This document shows positions 45,737 to 56,100 of a stretch of DNA of 64,000 nucleotides, piece by piece. Position numbers and translations under genes: made by a program. Source of the DNA: Chlorobium sp. (lineage in GTDB: Bacteria > Bacteroidota > Chlorobiia > Chlorobiales > Chlorobiaceae); the NCBI RefSeq assembly GCF_021740465.1, contig NZ_JAIOZR010000008.1, positions 29,630 to 93,629 on the forward strand, in the 5' to 3' direction. The notes beneath the pieces were generated by a model. That model made no database searches. It had not been told where the DNA came from and was given only the letters and a program-made list of their open reading frames with translations. How positions within the stretch are numbered: position 1 is the stretch's first letter; every line of letters starts with the position of its first letter.

Positions 45737-46312
45737 ATGAAAATGACAAAAGCAGTTGTAGCAGCAGGTCTTGCTGTCATGCTTGGTACAGGTTCGGCGG
45801 TTGCCGGCGAAAATCCCATGACCGGCAAGTTCGGTCTTGGCTATCAGGGTGTGTTCGCAGGCGATATCCTTCAGGGTATCAGCGGACGCTACTGGGCAAC
45901 CGAGAATTTCGGTGGTGAACTTAACCTTTACTACGGCAGGGCTGGTTTTGAGGCGGAAATTGGCGGCACCGAGGTAGCGGATGGCCATGGTGATCTCCTT
46001 CTGGGAACCCTTAAACTCATGTACTCTCCAATCGTAAAGGAGAACAGCCGTTTCTATGTAGGTCTTGAAGGCGGTATCGGCAGTATTAATGCGGAATCCG
46101 ATGACGTGGATATTATTGATGGTGATATCACCGTTTATACCATCAACCCGTTCTTCGGCGCAGAGTACAACTTCACCGAGCTGCCGGAACTTGGCCTGAA
46201 CTTCGAGGTAGGCTATAAATTCCACAATGTAAGCTATGAAGATGAGCCGCTCGATGTCGATGTCAACCTCGATGGTACCTTCGTATCGCTTGGTGCTCAC
46301 TACTACTTCTAA
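45737..46312 (+). CDS. Small outer-membrane beta-barrel protein
   Basis: 191 residues. A signal peptide (KAVVAAGLAVMLGTGSAVAGE) precedes strands of an eight-stranded OmpW/OmpX-like barrel (YWATENFGGELNLYYGRAGF, FYVGLEGGIGSINAE, LGLNFEVGYKFHNVSY) ending in SLGAHYYF with a C-terminal Phe. Acidic loops (ESDDVDIIDGDI, DEPLDVDVNLDG) would face outward. Function unknown; similar proteins act as surface or pore proteins. A clear terminator follows. Confidence 0.8.
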   Translation: MKMTKAVVAAGLAVMLGTGSAVAGENPMTGKFGLGYQGVFAGDILQGISGRYWATENFGGELNLYYGRAGFEAEIGGTEVADGHGDLLLGTLKLMYSPIVKENSRFYVGLEGGIGSINAESDDVDIIDGDITVYTINPFFGAEYNFTELPELGLNFEVGYKFHNVSYEDEPLDVDVNLDGTFVSLGAHYYF

Positions 46313-46370
46313 GCCTTAGAAGCACCTGTCAGCATTTGTTCCGGTGCCCGGCAGCGGCCCGGAAAGCTGG

Positions 46371-46400
46371 AAAGCCCTGCCTCGAAGGCAGGGTTTTTTT
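46371..46400 (+). terminator. Rho-independent terminator after the small barrel gene
   Basis: CCCTGCC (46375-46381) pairs with GGCAGGG (46387-46393) around a 5-nt loop and is followed by seven T residues. Confidence 0.9.
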
Positions 46401-46500
46401 ATGCCCTTTCCTGATTGCGCTGCATCATCCTCCTGTTGCATATTCCCCCTTAAAACCGTTACTTTACAGCTGCTTTTCAATCTTATCCAGCGTTTGCGGT

Positions 46501-48057
46501 ATGGTTTCTGATGCACTTCGGGTTGCTGCCGTCGATCTCGGCACCAACTCCTTTCACATGATTATTGTCGAGGGGAGTCGTGAAAAGGGTATTGTAGAGA
46601 TCGACCGGGTGAAGGACATGATCTGTATAGGCAGGGGCAGCATTTCAACGAAGATGCTCAGCGAGGATGCCATGCAGGCAGGTATAACGGCGCTGAAAAA
46701 CTTTCTTGTGCTTGCCTTTCAGCACGGCGTCGCACCGGAGCATGTGCTTGCTTTCGCAACGAGCGCCATCCGGGAGGCCCGAAACCAGTCGGAGTTTATC
46801 CGGAGAGTCAAATTGGAAACCGGTTTGAAGGTCAAGGTTATATCGGGCAGGGAGGAAGCGGAGTTCATCTACTACGGTGTCAGGAATGCGGTGAAGCTCG
46901 GAAGCGTCAGTGACCTGATTTTCGATATCGGAGGAGGATCGGTAGAGTTCGTCATTGCCGATCGTTCCGGCGTAAAGCTGCTCGAAAGCCGGAAGATCGG
47001 GGTCGCAAGAATGCTCGAGCGGTTTGTCACCGCCGATCCGGTACCGGAGTACGAAATCAAGCTTCTCGAGCAGTTTTTCGCCGCGGAGATGGTTTCAGCC
47101 GCCGACATGGCTGCCGAGCTGGGAGTAAAACGGGGGATTGCCTCTTCGGGTACTGCCGAGAACATCGCCCGGATGATCCGTTCGCTGCAGGGCGAGGAGA
47201 TCGAGGGCTCTCTGAACAACAGCGGCTTTTCCCGAAAGGAGTTCAACCGGCTTTACAAAACCGTTCTTCCGCTCAGTTCGGCCGAACGGAGCAAGCTGAC
47301 CGGTCTGGACGAGAAAAGGGTTGATCTGATTGTTCCGGGGCTCATTCTTTTCGACACTGTTTTCAGGACATTCGGCCTCCAGGAGATCGTCATCTCCGAT
47401 TCGGCGCTGCGTGAGGGCATGGTACTTCACTACCTGCAAGCCAAACATGACAAGCAGGGGAAACACCCCGGCAGGGATATACGCAGGGAGAGCGTGTATG
47501 AACTCGGTTTCCGCTGCAACTGGCACCGACTGCATTCGGAACAGGTTGCCAGACTCTGTCATCAGCTTTTCGACCAGCTTTCCGCTCTGCACGGTCTCGA
47601 CATGCGTTATCGTGAACTGCTCGAATATGCCGCCCTCCTGCACAATATCGGCACCTTCATTTCCATCTCCTCGCATCACAAGCACAGCCAGTACATTATC
47701 ATGAACGGCGATCTGCGGGGCTTTTCTCCTTCGGAAACCGCGATTATCGGTAATGTGGCACGTTATCACCGCAAGTCGCCCCCCTCTGAAAAACATACCC
47801 AGTACAGTCAGCTCAAACCGGGAGATCGAAAGGCTGTCGATGTGCTTTCAGGTATTCTGCGTCTTGCCAACGGGCTCGAGCGCGGCCACCGTCAGAACAT
47901 CCGGTCGGTTGAAATCTCCTTCGACGAGGAGACGATTACCGTCGGTCTGCAGAGCCGACTTGAACCGGATATAGAAATCTGGGCGGCTGAACTTCTCAAG
48001 TCCATGCTTGAAACGGTTCTCAACCGCACTATCGTTTTTGAGCCTCTTCAGGCATGA
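46501..48057 (+). CDS. ppx: Ppx/GppA phosphatase with HD domain
   Basis: 518 residues. The ASKHA-type ATP-binding fold is shown by AAVDLGTNSFHMIIVE and FDIGGGSVEFVI, with ATSAIREARNQSEF nearby. The C-terminal HD-like domain has LEYAALLHNIGTFI and RGFSPSETAIIGNVARYHRK. Such proteins hydrolyse polyphosphate and/or pppGpp, linking phosphate storage to stress. I set the start at 46501 (MVSDALRV), where the homology begins; the frame runs back to 46336 through the terminator and is not expected to be used. Confidence 0.9.
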   Translation: MVSDALRVAAVDLGTNSFHMIIVEGSREKGIVEIDRVKDMICIGRGSISTKMLSEDAMQAGITALKNFLVLAFQHGVAPEHVLAFATSAIREARNQSEFIRRVKLETGLKVKVISGREEAEFIYYGVRNAVKLGSVSDLIFDIGGGSVEFVIADRSGVKLLESRKIGVARMLERFVTADPVPEYEIKLLEQFFAAEMVSAADMAAELGVKRGIASSGTAENIARMIRSLQGEEIEGSLNNSGFSRKEFNRLYKTVLPLSSAERSKLTGLDEKRVDLIVPGLILFDTVFRTFGLQEIVISDSALREGMVLHYLQAKHDKQGKHPGRDIRRESVYELGFRCNWHRLHSEQVARLCHQLFDQLSALHGLDMRYRELLEYAALLHNIGTFISISSHHKHSQYIIMNGDLRGFSPSETAIIGNVARYHRKSPPSEKHTQYSQLKPGDRKAVDVLSGILRLANGLERGHRQNIRSVEISFDEETITVGLQSRLEPDIEIWAAELLKSMLETVLNRTIVFEPLQA

Positions 48058-49916
48058 GCAGCAGCGGCGGCTTCGTGAGGCACGGTGAGGATTCCGTGAT
48101 GTCCAGACCGGGTACGCTCTGGTTTGAAACCGCAACTTCCGGGCCGGCAGGCAGTGAAGGGCTGCTTTTTTCGGATCCTCTGGAGGTGCTGACACTCGAT
48201 TCGCTCCGCGGCAGTCATGATTTTTTTGCGGCGCTTGAAAGCCGGCTTGGCAAGGGGTTTTATCTTGCGGGATGGCTGAGCTACGAAGCCGGATACGGAT
48301 TTGAACCACAGTTGCAGCGTGCTGTCCGCGTCGCTTCAACTGGCGGTTTGCTCGGATGGTTCGGGGTATACCGCGAGCCCCGGCGTTTTATCGGTGATGA
48401 AGTGGAGCTCTTTCTTTCCGGTCAGCGCTCTGCGGAATCCTTCGCTCTCGGCGATCTCTCGTTCGACTGTCCGCCATTCCGCTACAGGGAGGTTATCGAG
48501 ACCATCAGGGAGCGCATCGCCGCCGGTGATGTCTATCAGATCAATTTTACCGGCAGGTACCGTTTTTCGTTCAGCGGTTCACCGCTGGCGCTTTTCGAAA
48601 AGCTGAGCAGGAGCCAGCCCTCAGCCTACAGTGCGATGCTCAACACCGGTGACCGTCTGGTGCTGTCGGTCTCTCCGGAGCTTTTTTTTCGCTGCAGGAA
48701 CGGGATCATAGAAACCATGCCCATGAAAGGCACAGCTCCAAGAGGTGAAACCCCGGAAGAGGATGCTGCCATGAAACAGAGGCTTATGGAATGCGGGAAA
48801 AACCGTGCGGAAAATCTCATGATCGTCGATCTCCTGCGCAACGATCTCGGCAGGATCTGCATGCCCGGTTCCGTCGAGACGGCCGACCTTTTCGCTCTGG
48901 AGTGCTATCCGAGCCTCTACCAGCTGGTTTCGACGGTGCGCGGAAAGCTCAGGCGCGATGTCGGACTTTATGATATTTTCCGTGCACTCTTTCCTTCCGG
49001 TTCGGTTACCGGAGCGCCTAAAATAAAGGCTATGGAACTGATCGGAGAACTCGAGACCGCTCCCCGCGGAATCTATACCGGAACGATGGGTTTCATGGAA
49101 CCATCTCGTGATATGGTTTTCAATGTCGCTATCCGCACCATCGAACTCTCTGGCAACAAGGGTGTTTACGGATCAGGCAGTGGCATCGTCTGGGATTCCG
49201 ATGCTTCAGAGGAGTACCGGGAGTGCATGCTCAAGGCAAAAATTCTCGACGATGCTGTACCGAAACTGCCGGGACTTTTCGAAACCATGCTCTGGGCAGG
49301 CCGCTATCTTTTTCTTGAAGAGCATCTTGAGCGGATACGCAGGTCGGCAGCCGCATTCGAAATTCCGTTCGATGAGGGCCGGGCGCGAATGCTGCTGGAA
49401 TCGCTCGAAGAGACCTTTCCGGCTGGAGGCGGACGCTTCAGGGTTCGTCTGGGTCTTTCCGCGGAAGGTCAACCTGCTCTCGAACATGAACCGTTCGAGG
49501 TGACTTCTGGGGGAGCACCGCTCAGGCTTGCTCTTGCCGGGGAGCGCATCTCCTCGCTTGACAGGTATCGTCTGCATAAAACCACATCGAGGGCTCTTTT
49601 CGACCGGTTCTACCGCCTTGCGGCGCACCGGAATTTTGACGAGGTGCTCTTTCTCAACGAGCGGGATGAAGTTGCCGAAGCCGCAATCAGCAATGTGATT
49701 ATTCTGAAGGACTCGAACTATTACACTCCGCCGGTCGCTTCAGGCATTCTCGACGGCACATTCCGCCGTTATTTTCTTCATACCCGGATCAACTGCAGTG
49801 AAAAAGTGCTATTTCAGGAAGATCTTCTCGCCGCCGATGCAATCTACGTCTGCAATTCGCTCAGAGGAATGCGCCGTGCAGTTTTCGATGGAACGGTAAT
49901 TACAGGTAACGGTTGA
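48054..49916 (+). CDS. pabBC: Aminodeoxychorismate synthase component I fused to aminodeoxychorismate lyase
   Basis: 620 residues and two domains. Residues about 1-410 are PabB-like: YEAGYGFEP, DVYQINFTGRY, TMPMKGTAPRG (the Lys-containing PabB motif), NDLGRICMPGSV, and FPSGSVTGAPKIKAM. Residues about 415-620 are a PLP class IV lyase: GLFETMLWAGRYLFLEEHLER, LHKTTSRALFDR and EAAISNVIILKD. The fusion would turn chorismate and ammonia into p-aminobenzoate in one polypeptide for folate. The PabA amidotransferase is not adjacent. The start overlaps the ppx stop (ATGA). Confidence 0.9.
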   Translation: MSSSGGFVRHGEDSVMSRPGTLWFETATSGPAGSEGLLFSDPLEVLTLDSLRGSHDFFAALESRLGKGFYLAGWLSYEAGYGFEPQLQRAVRVASTGGLLGWFGVYREPRRFIGDEVELFLSGQRSAESFALGDLSFDCPPFRYREVIETIRERIAAGDVYQINFTGRYRFSFSGSPLALFEKLSRSQPSAYSAMLNTGDRLVLSVSPELFFRCRNGIIETMPMKGTAPRGETPEEDAAMKQRLMECGKNRAENLMIVDLLRNDLGRICMPGSVETADLFALECYPSLYQLVSTVRGKLRRDVGLYDIFRALFPSGSVTGAPKIKAMELIGELETAPRGIYTGTMGFMEPSRDMVFNVAIRTIELSGNKGVYGSGSGIVWDSDASEEYRECMLKAKILDDAVPKLPGLFETMLWAGRYLFLEEHLERIRRSAAAFEIPFDEGRARMLLESLEETFPAGGGRFRVRLGLSAEGQPALEHEPFEVTSGGAPLRLALAGERISSLDRYRLHKTTSRALFDRFYRLAAHRNFDEVLFLNERDEVAEAAISNVIILKDSNYYTPPVASGILDGTFRRYFLHTRINCSEKVLFQEDLLAADAIYVCNSLRGMRRAVFDGTVITGNG

Positions 49917-49986
49917 TAAAAAAACAGAATAGGCGTATATTGCCGTAAAGCTGTGCCCTCCTTTTATCATTTTACCGCCTACCATC

Positions 49987-50436
49987 ATGCGAGATCATAC
50001 GCCCGACTTTAAAATGCATGAGCTTTCCGACGCCAATAAAGCTCTTATTCGCCAGACCGTACAGCAGCTTCTCGAAAAGCTTGCGGAGGACGGTAAACTG
50101 GTGGGGGATTCGCTTCTGGAATTCTGGGTTGAGGTTCCCGGTCTGCAGCATGCGAGAGGCACATTCCGCGGCGGTTTTCTCATGCCTGACAGCTTTATCT
50201 ACATCACGGATTATTTTCTTTCCGGAGAAGCACTCCTCAAACCCCTTCCGGCTTATACCGGAGACCCCTCAAAGGTTTGGGACGATCTGTTCGACGAGCT
50301 TTTCTACCAGATCGAAATCTTTACCTCGCCCGTTTCAAACCCCAGGGGAATAACGCTTGAGCTATGGGCTGGAAACCGGCTTCGGCCGGAAGGCGAGTGG
50401 ATTTATGCCGTTGATCGGAAGATCGAGCTCGCATAG
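49987..50436 (+). CDS. Hypothetical protein, conserved-looking
   Basis: 149 residues that I cannot place in a family. It has no signal peptide or membrane helix. The first 40 residues are predicted amphipathic helix (LSDANKALIRQTVQQLLEKL), then mixed strands and helices with many aromatic residues (FYQIEIFTSPVSNPRGI). Codon usage looks like its neighbours. It lies 70 bp after pabBC and is followed by a hairpin element. Could be a small soluble protein specific to green sulfur bacteria. Confidence 0.65.
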   Translation: MRDHTPDFKMHELSDANKALIRQTVQQLLEKLAEDGKLVGDSLLEFWVEVPGLQHARGTFRGGFLMPDSFIYITDYFLSGEALLKPLPAYTGDPSKVWDDLFDELFYQIEIFTSPVSNPRGITLELWAGNRLRPEGEWIYAVDRKIELA

Positions 50437-50448
50437 CGTGTTACCTCA

Positions 50449-50561
50449 GGGCACCTCTGTTTATTGTCATGAGAAGCACAGGTGCAAGGCGGGCGAAGTC
50501 CCGATTTATCGGGATAACGCAGCAATAGAGCTTCGGAATGGATAAATAGAGAGAGGTGCCC
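50449..50561. repeat. Dispersed hairpin element, copy A (113 bp)
   Basis: The element starts GGGCACCTCTGTTTATT and ends with the inverse AGAGGTGCCC, so it can fold end to end. Internally it has TGAGAAG, AAGGCGGGCGAAG, a small palindrome TCCCGATTTATCGGGA and AACGCAGCAAT, all of which recur in copy B. It lies between two convergent genes, where it could end both transcripts. Confidence 0.82.
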
Positions 50562-50562
50562 T

Positions 50563-51207
50563 TCAGCTTTTATCGGGCCAGTCGCATATATCCCTGAGCG
50601 TGCAGCGCGGACACTCCGGTTTTTTCGCCTTGCAGGTATAGCGGCCGTGCAGCAGCAGGTAGTGGTGGAAATCGATGACCCACTCCTCCGGAATGATGGC
50701 GATCAGTCCGGTCTCGGTCTCTTCGGGTTTCGAGGTTTTTACCAGGCCGATGCGGTTCGATACCCGGTGCACATGCGTATCTACCGGCATTACCGGATGG
50801 CGGAAGGCATTGCTCAGCACGACGTTGGCGGTTTTTCTGCCTACCCCGGGCAGGCTTTCCAGAGCAGCTCTCGATTCGGGAACTTCGCCGTTGTACTCTT
50901 CTGCAAGCTTCTTGCTGACTGCAAGGATGTTTTTCGCCTTGTTGTTGAAATAGTTGATCGAGCGGACAAGGCTTTTTACGGTGTCCGGATCCAGAAGGCT
51001 CATGCTCCGGGCATCGGGAGCGACCCTGAATAGCTCCACGGTGATTTTATTGACCTGTTTGTCGGTTGCCTGCGCGGCAAGGATGGTTGCGATCAGCAGC
51101 TGAAAAGGAGATCCGTAAACCAGTTCGCTCTTCGGTTCGGGATAAAGCGCGCCCAGCGCTTCCCGGATGAAGCTGATTTTTTCCCGTACGATTGTTCTCG
51201 ATGGCAT
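50563..51207 (-). CDS. nth: Endonuclease III
   Basis: 214 residues. The HhH motif LPGVGRKTANVVLSNAF is followed by the catalytic Asp in VMPVDTHVHRVSNRIG, and a C-terminal [4Fe-4S] site is formed by CKAKKPECPRCTLRDIC (C-x6-C-x2-C-x5-C). The catalytic Lys is in the region ILAAQATDKQVNKI. It is a DNA glycosylase/AP lyase for oxidised pyrimidines. It ends next to hairpin element A and starts 1 nt before the phosphatase gene ends. Confidence 0.95.
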   Translation of the reverse strand: MPSRTIVREKISFIREALGALYPEPKSELVYGSPFQLLIATILAAQATDKQVNKITVELFRVAPDARSMSLLDPDTVKSLVRSINYFNNKAKNILAVSKKLAEEYNGEVPESRAALESLPGVGRKTANVVLSNAFRHPVMPVDTHVHRVSNRIGLVKTSKPEETETGLIAIIPEEWVIDFHHYLLLHGRYTCKAKKPECPRCTLRDICDWPDKS

Positions 51208-51900
51208 TCAGTCAAGATTTTCGGTTTGCAGGATTTCTCTTGAAGGAAGAATCACTGCCGTGAGCCTGCCGAGCATGGGATTATCGCGGTAAACGCATCC
51301 GGTATCGATGGCAATGAGCCGCTCCAGCAGCAGCGGTTTCGGTATCGGGGTATGGGCGCAGACCAGGGTTTTATCCCATGGACAGTTTTTGCTTTCAAGA
51401 AAGGATGTCCTCATATGAATTCGCTGCCAGCAGAACTCTTCGGGTTTGTAGTACCGCAGATTGTCCCTGATGGAGAGTTCCGGATCAAGTCCTCCGTGGG
51501 TGAAGAAATAGTGTTCCGTTTCGATATAAAAACGGCTGTTTCTCAAAAACTCAAGATGCTCTTCGGGAAAATCGAGCCCCTTGTTGCTCGCATAGGAGCG
51601 GAGCGTCGCCTGACCTCCGTTGTAAAACCAGGTTACCGGATCACGGTTTTCAAGATACTCCAGATACATCACCTCATGGTTTCCCTTGATGAAAAAGCAT
51701 GAGAACTGTTGCTGCAGTTCAAGCAGAAAATCGACTACCTCTCTGGAGCGAGGCCCCCGATCGATATAATCGCCAAGGAAAACAAGCTGGTCATCACGCT
51801 GAAGCTCGAGCTGTTCGACAAGATGCTGCAGGGAAAACAGGCAGCCGTGGATATCACCGACTGCGATGATCCGGCGGTTTTCCGAGAGTGTAGATTCCAT
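51208..51900 (-). CDS. Serine/threonine-type metallophosphatase
   Basis: 230 residues of a calcineurin-like phosphoesterase. The metal-binding motifs are GDIHGCLFSL, LGDYIDRGP, GNHEVMY and CAHTPIP, which fit PrpA/PPP-type phosphatases. Targets are unknown; related enzymes dephosphorylate proteins or diadenosine nucleotides. It is adjacent to nth and 20 nt downstream of nusB. Confidence 0.88.
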   Translation of the reverse strand: MESTLSENRRIIAVGDIHGCLFSLQHLVEQLELQRDDQLVFLGDYIDRGPRSREVVDFLLELQQQFSCFFIKGNHEVMYLEYLENRDPVTWFYNGGQATLRSYASNKGLDFPEEHLEFLRNSRFYIETEHYFFTHGGLDPELSIRDNLRYYKPEEFCWQRIHMRTSFLESKNCPWDKTLVCAHTPIPKPLLLERLIAIDTGCVYRDNPMLGRLTAVILPSREILQTENLD

Positions 51901-51920
51901 CTCTCGTCCTGATATAAAAG

Positions 51921-52415
51921 TTATTTTTCCGGTTCGGTTTTCTGCAGTTTAGCCGTCGAGTGATCGATCAATCCTCTTCCGTTTTTATGGATTTTTCCCT
52001 GGGTTTTCAGTTCGTTGAATATCGCATCGAGAATACCGTTGACGAATTTGCTGCTTTTATCGGTGCTGCTGAATTTCTTTGCAATTTCGATAGCTTCGTT
52101 GATCGAAACTTTAGGAGGAATATCTTCGCAGTATAGGATCTCGGCAAGGGCCATTCTCAGGATGTTCTTGTCGATAATGGCAATACGGCTCATGTCCCAG
52201 TTGAACGTATGATTTGAGATATAAAGGTCAATTTCACTCATATGCTCCTTGATGCTGCCGATAAGTATGTTGAAAAACTTCATGGCATTGGCATCGTCGA
52301 GAATTTCCCTGGTCATAAGCCATCCTGCGGCGGAGTCGATATCGGTATCACGGAGTTCAATGGTGTAGAGCGCCTGTAATATTTTTTCCCTGATCTGTCG
52401 TCGGTAAGTCTTCAT
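51921..52415 (-). CDS. nusB: Transcription antitermination protein NusB
   Basis: 164 residues. Characteristic features are [16 protein letters not shown] near the N-terminus (as [16 protein letters not shown]) and [19 protein letters not shown] followed by [12 protein letters not shown] and [11 protein letters not shown]. NusB forms part of the antitermination complex for rRNA operons. The C-terminus has about 30 residues beyond the domain ([15 protein letters not shown]). HAD and smc genes lie upstream on the same strand. Confidence 0.94.
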   Translation of the reverse strand: MKTYRRQIREKILQALYTIELRDTDIDSAAGWLMTREILDDANAMKFFNILIGSIKEHMSEIDLYISNHTFNWDMSRIAIIDKNILRMALAEILYCEDIPPKVSINEAIEIAKKFSSTDKSSKFVNGILDAIFNELKTQGKIHKNGRGLIDHSTAKLQKTEPEK

Positions 52416-52434
52416 AAAAGAGCAGTGGGTTGAT

Positions 52435-53127
52435 TTATGGGTTGAGAATAGAAAGGATAACGCTCTCTGTCCGGGTTAAGTTTTCAAGCAGGCAGCCGGG
52501 ATTGTTTTTACGCAGCTCATCCATAGGCACATTTCCGGTTGCCACCGCAATGGAGTGAGCCTGCAGCGCCCTGGCGCAGGTAATGTCGTGCACGGTATCG
52601 CCGATGATGACGATCTCTTTGCCGGAGAAATTTTTTCCGGTCATCCGGAATGCCCGCTCGACGGCAACCGGGGGAAGGTCGTTACGGTGGAAAGCGTCGT
52701 CGGCAAAAGCGCCGAACGGGAAGTAGTGGTCTATTCCGGGCAGTTTGAGTTTATGTCGTCCCGATGCTTCGAAATTGCCGGTAAGGAGGCCGAGCAGCAG
52801 GTCGCTCCGCTTTGCCAGGGTGTCGAGCAGTTCACGGACGCCCGCCAGGAGGTTGACATCCGACGGTCGGGTTTCCTGGCGGAACCGCCTGATATAGGAT
52901 TGTTTGGCCGCATCGAATTTTTCCGCTATCCGGTGTTTTTCGAGGCCGGTTTCTGCGAGCACCTCATAAATGATGGTGCCGTCCATCCTGCCGGAAAAAT
53001 CGTGCGTGCCTGCGCTGCCCTCGGTACCGTAGACCTCGCGAAGGGCATCGATCAGGATTCGGCGGTTGATACTGCCCATCCTGAGCAGCGTTCCGTCTAT
53101 ATCAAATAACACCAGTTTTCTCAGCAT
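52435..53127 (-). CDS. HAD-superfamily phosphatase
   Basis: 230 residues with motif [12 protein letters not shown] (nucleophile Asp), motif II GLLTGNF, and motif [21 protein letters not shown]. The cap region is of the phosphoglycolate phosphatase/beta-phosphoglucomutase type. Substrate cannot be fixed. It is read with smc and nusB in the same direction, 18 nt after smc. Confidence 0.85.
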   Translation of the reverse strand: MLRKLVLFDIDGTLLRMGSINRRILIDALREVYGTEGSAGTHDFSGRMDGTIIYEVLAETGLEKHRIAEKFDAAKQSYIRRFRQETRPSDVNLLAGVRELLDTLAKRSDLLLGLLTGNFEASGRHKLKLPGIDHYFPFGAFADDAFHRNDLPPVAVERAFRMTGKNFSGKEIVIIGDTVHDITCARALQAHSIAVATGNVPMDELRKNNPGCLLENLTRTESVILSILNP

Positions 53128-53145
53128 AAAAAGGATCCGGCTGTC

Positions 53146-56100
53146 TCAGAGGCTTGATTTTTCAAGCCTGACGGGAATCAGTTTCGATACGCCCTCTTCC
53201 TCCATGGTTACGCCGTAGAGCGCCTGACAGGACGCCATGGATTTCTTGTTGTGCGTAACAATAATAAATTGAGTGTTATTCTCAAATTTTTTCAAGAGTT
53301 TAATGAACCGTCCGACATTGGCGTCGTCGAGCGGTGCGTCCACTTCGTCGAGAATGCAGAAGGGGCTGGGCTTCACAAGATAGATGGCGAACAGGAGCGA
53401 GAGGGCTGTCAGCGCCTTTTCCCCACCGCTGAGCTGTTCGATGGAGAGCGGCTTTTTACCTCTCGGTTTGGCTACGATCTCGATATGCGCTTCGAGCGGG
53501 TCCTCAGCGCTGCTGCAGAGGAGATCGACCTCATCTTCAGGATCGAACAGTTCGTGGAAAATGGCGATGAAGTTCTTTCTTACCGCGTTGTAGGTCTCCC
53601 GGAACTTCTGGAGAGCTGTTTTGTTGATCTCTTCAATGGTGTTGCGCAGCAGGGTTTCGGCAGAGAGCAGATCCTCTTTCTGGGTGAGCAGGAAATCAAG
53701 CCGCTCTTTTTCCGATTCATACTCTTCAAGCGCCAGTTCGTTGACCGCACCGAACTGTTCTCGCTGCCGCTGCAGGAACGCGAGCCGGTTTCCGGCTGCA
53801 ACCCTGTTGAAGTCTGCGGGGAGCTCCTCCGGCTCAACGCTCTCAAGTTCGCACTCATGCCGCACCCGGATAGATGTCATGAGGTGATCGAGCAGCTGTT
53901 CTGCCCTCGACTGCTCGCCCTGCAGTTCCGAAACCAGTTCCCGGCTGATATCGTATTTCCGGCGCAGCTCCCGAACCGCCGTACGGGCATCATGATTTCC
54001 CGCCTGCAGTTCCCGGCAGGCAGTTTCAAGCTCCATGAGTGCCGCCTGTTCTCCGGCTGCGGCAACAAGCGTTTTTTCCAGTTCAGCCTTCAGCGATAGA
54101 ACGGTTTGCTCCGTCTCCCCGATTTTCGTGGAGGTATCGGCACGTTCCCGTTCAAGCTTTCGGATATCCTCATGCACGGCTCGCAGGGTCTGATGGGTGG
54201 CATTGACGCTGAAAAGCAGCTTTTCCAGTTCGAGCTGTGTGTCCCGATGCAGGCTCTGGCGCGACTGGACATCGTGACTGAGCCTGTGGTAGCGGCTTTC
54301 GAGTTTCGTGAGATCATCCTGGGCGTGCAGAAGGGTTTGCTGAAAGCCCAGCACCTTCTCTTCACGGGCTCCGATTTCCGGGAAGAGCGCAGAGGCGTTC
54401 CGCTCGAGCTGCTGTTGCTGCAGGGTGATTTCCATAATCTCCTGTTCGGCATGCCTGACGGTTTCCCTGCGTGAGTTTTCTTCGGCTTCAATGCGCGCAA
54501 GATCTTTTTCCAGCAGATTGAGTGCCTGCTGCTCCGGCACCCTCTGAACCTGTTTCAGTGCTGCAGCAAGGGTATCGAGCTCCTGGCGAAGCTGATGCAG
54601 CAGCGCTTCCGTATCGCGGTATCGCTGCTCTATGCCCGCCTCTTTACCAGCCAGCAGGTCGCGTTCGGCTTTTTTACCGAGACGGAGCCCCTCATTGTTG
54701 TGCGCGCTTCCCCCGTAAAGCACCCCTTTGCCGTTGAATTTCTCCCCTTCCGGTGTAACGAAGACCGATTCGGGGTGACGGAGTGAAAGCGTTTCGGCAG
54801 TTTCAAGGGTATCTACCAGATAGTACCCCCCGAGCAGCAGATTCATGGCCGAAGAGAGATTTTCCGGAAAACTCAGGAGGCTGATGAGGCTTTTTGCATT
54901 GTCGGGCGCGACGGTTTCGTTTTCCGGGCTCTCCCTGATCAGTTCGAGTACCAGAAAATGCAGCTTTCCCTTTTTGGACTGCAGCAGTTGTTCCATCGAT
55001 TGCTTCGCCTCGGCAAGAGAGGGTGATACATAATAACCGAGAGCTTCGCCCAGAGCGGCATGAACGGCCTTTCTGTGCAGGGGATCCAGATCGATCAGGT
55101 CGGAGAGGCATCCCGGGGTAGTCCCGGGGGCTTTCATGTTTTCAAGAAAGGCAATGCCCTGTGGCAGTCCATCGAAATTCTGAAGCACGGCATTGCAGAG
55201 CGCTATCTGGTTGCCGATGTTTTCACGCTGTGCCTTAAGGGAAAGCAGCTCCTCCCGCTGCAATTCGATAGCCGCCCGGCACGCATCCGTTTTTTCCTGC
55301 AGCACCTGTTCCTTCTGTTGCGCCTCTTCGATGCGGGACTTCTGCAGAAGGATTTTTCTTTCGGTTTCCTGACGGGCTGCACGGCTCTCCTCTATCTGCC
55401 AGCTTGCCGCGGCTTTTGTTTTTTCGACTCTCTCCAGAGATAAACGCAGGTGCTCTTTGCGGCTTTCATGGCTGTTTCTTTCAAGCACGAATTTTCCGAG
55501 CGCTTTTTCCGTTTCGGCCATATCCCGTCGTTTTTCGGCAATCGATGATCGCTGAGCCTGCATTTCGGTGTTCAGGCGCTCCTGTTCCAGAGTGAGGTTT
55601 CTGTACTCCTCGAGCTTCTCCGCACAGGCCTCTTCAAGCGGTTTTTTCCGTTCGAGCTGTTCGGCGTTCCGCTTTTCAAGCAGCTGGATTTTCTGCTGTT
55701 TTTCCTGCAGCATCAGCAGAATGTTCCCAAGAGTGGCCGTCAGGTTTTTTTTCTGCTCCTCCTGCTGGAGCACTTTTTTTTCAAGGTCGTGAATCATCGA
55801 ACTGCGCCCGTTGAGCTGCTTCTGGGCTGCCGAAAGCTCCTCGTCACGGCGCAGCTGCAGCAGTTCGGCCTCCTGCAGTGCACTGTCGTGGCCCGCAATG
55901 GATGCGGCCAGTTCGTGGCAGAATCCCTCCTCGCTTTCGATGCGTTTTTTCAGCGGTTCGAGTTTTTCAAGCTCTTCATGCAGGGTGATGCCGGCAATCA
56001 GCAGGTCCAGCTCCCTGATCTCCTGTTTCAATTCCCGGAGTTTTTCGGCTTTTTTTACCTGAAGTTTCAGGTTCCGTACCTTTTTTTCCACTTCGGCAAT

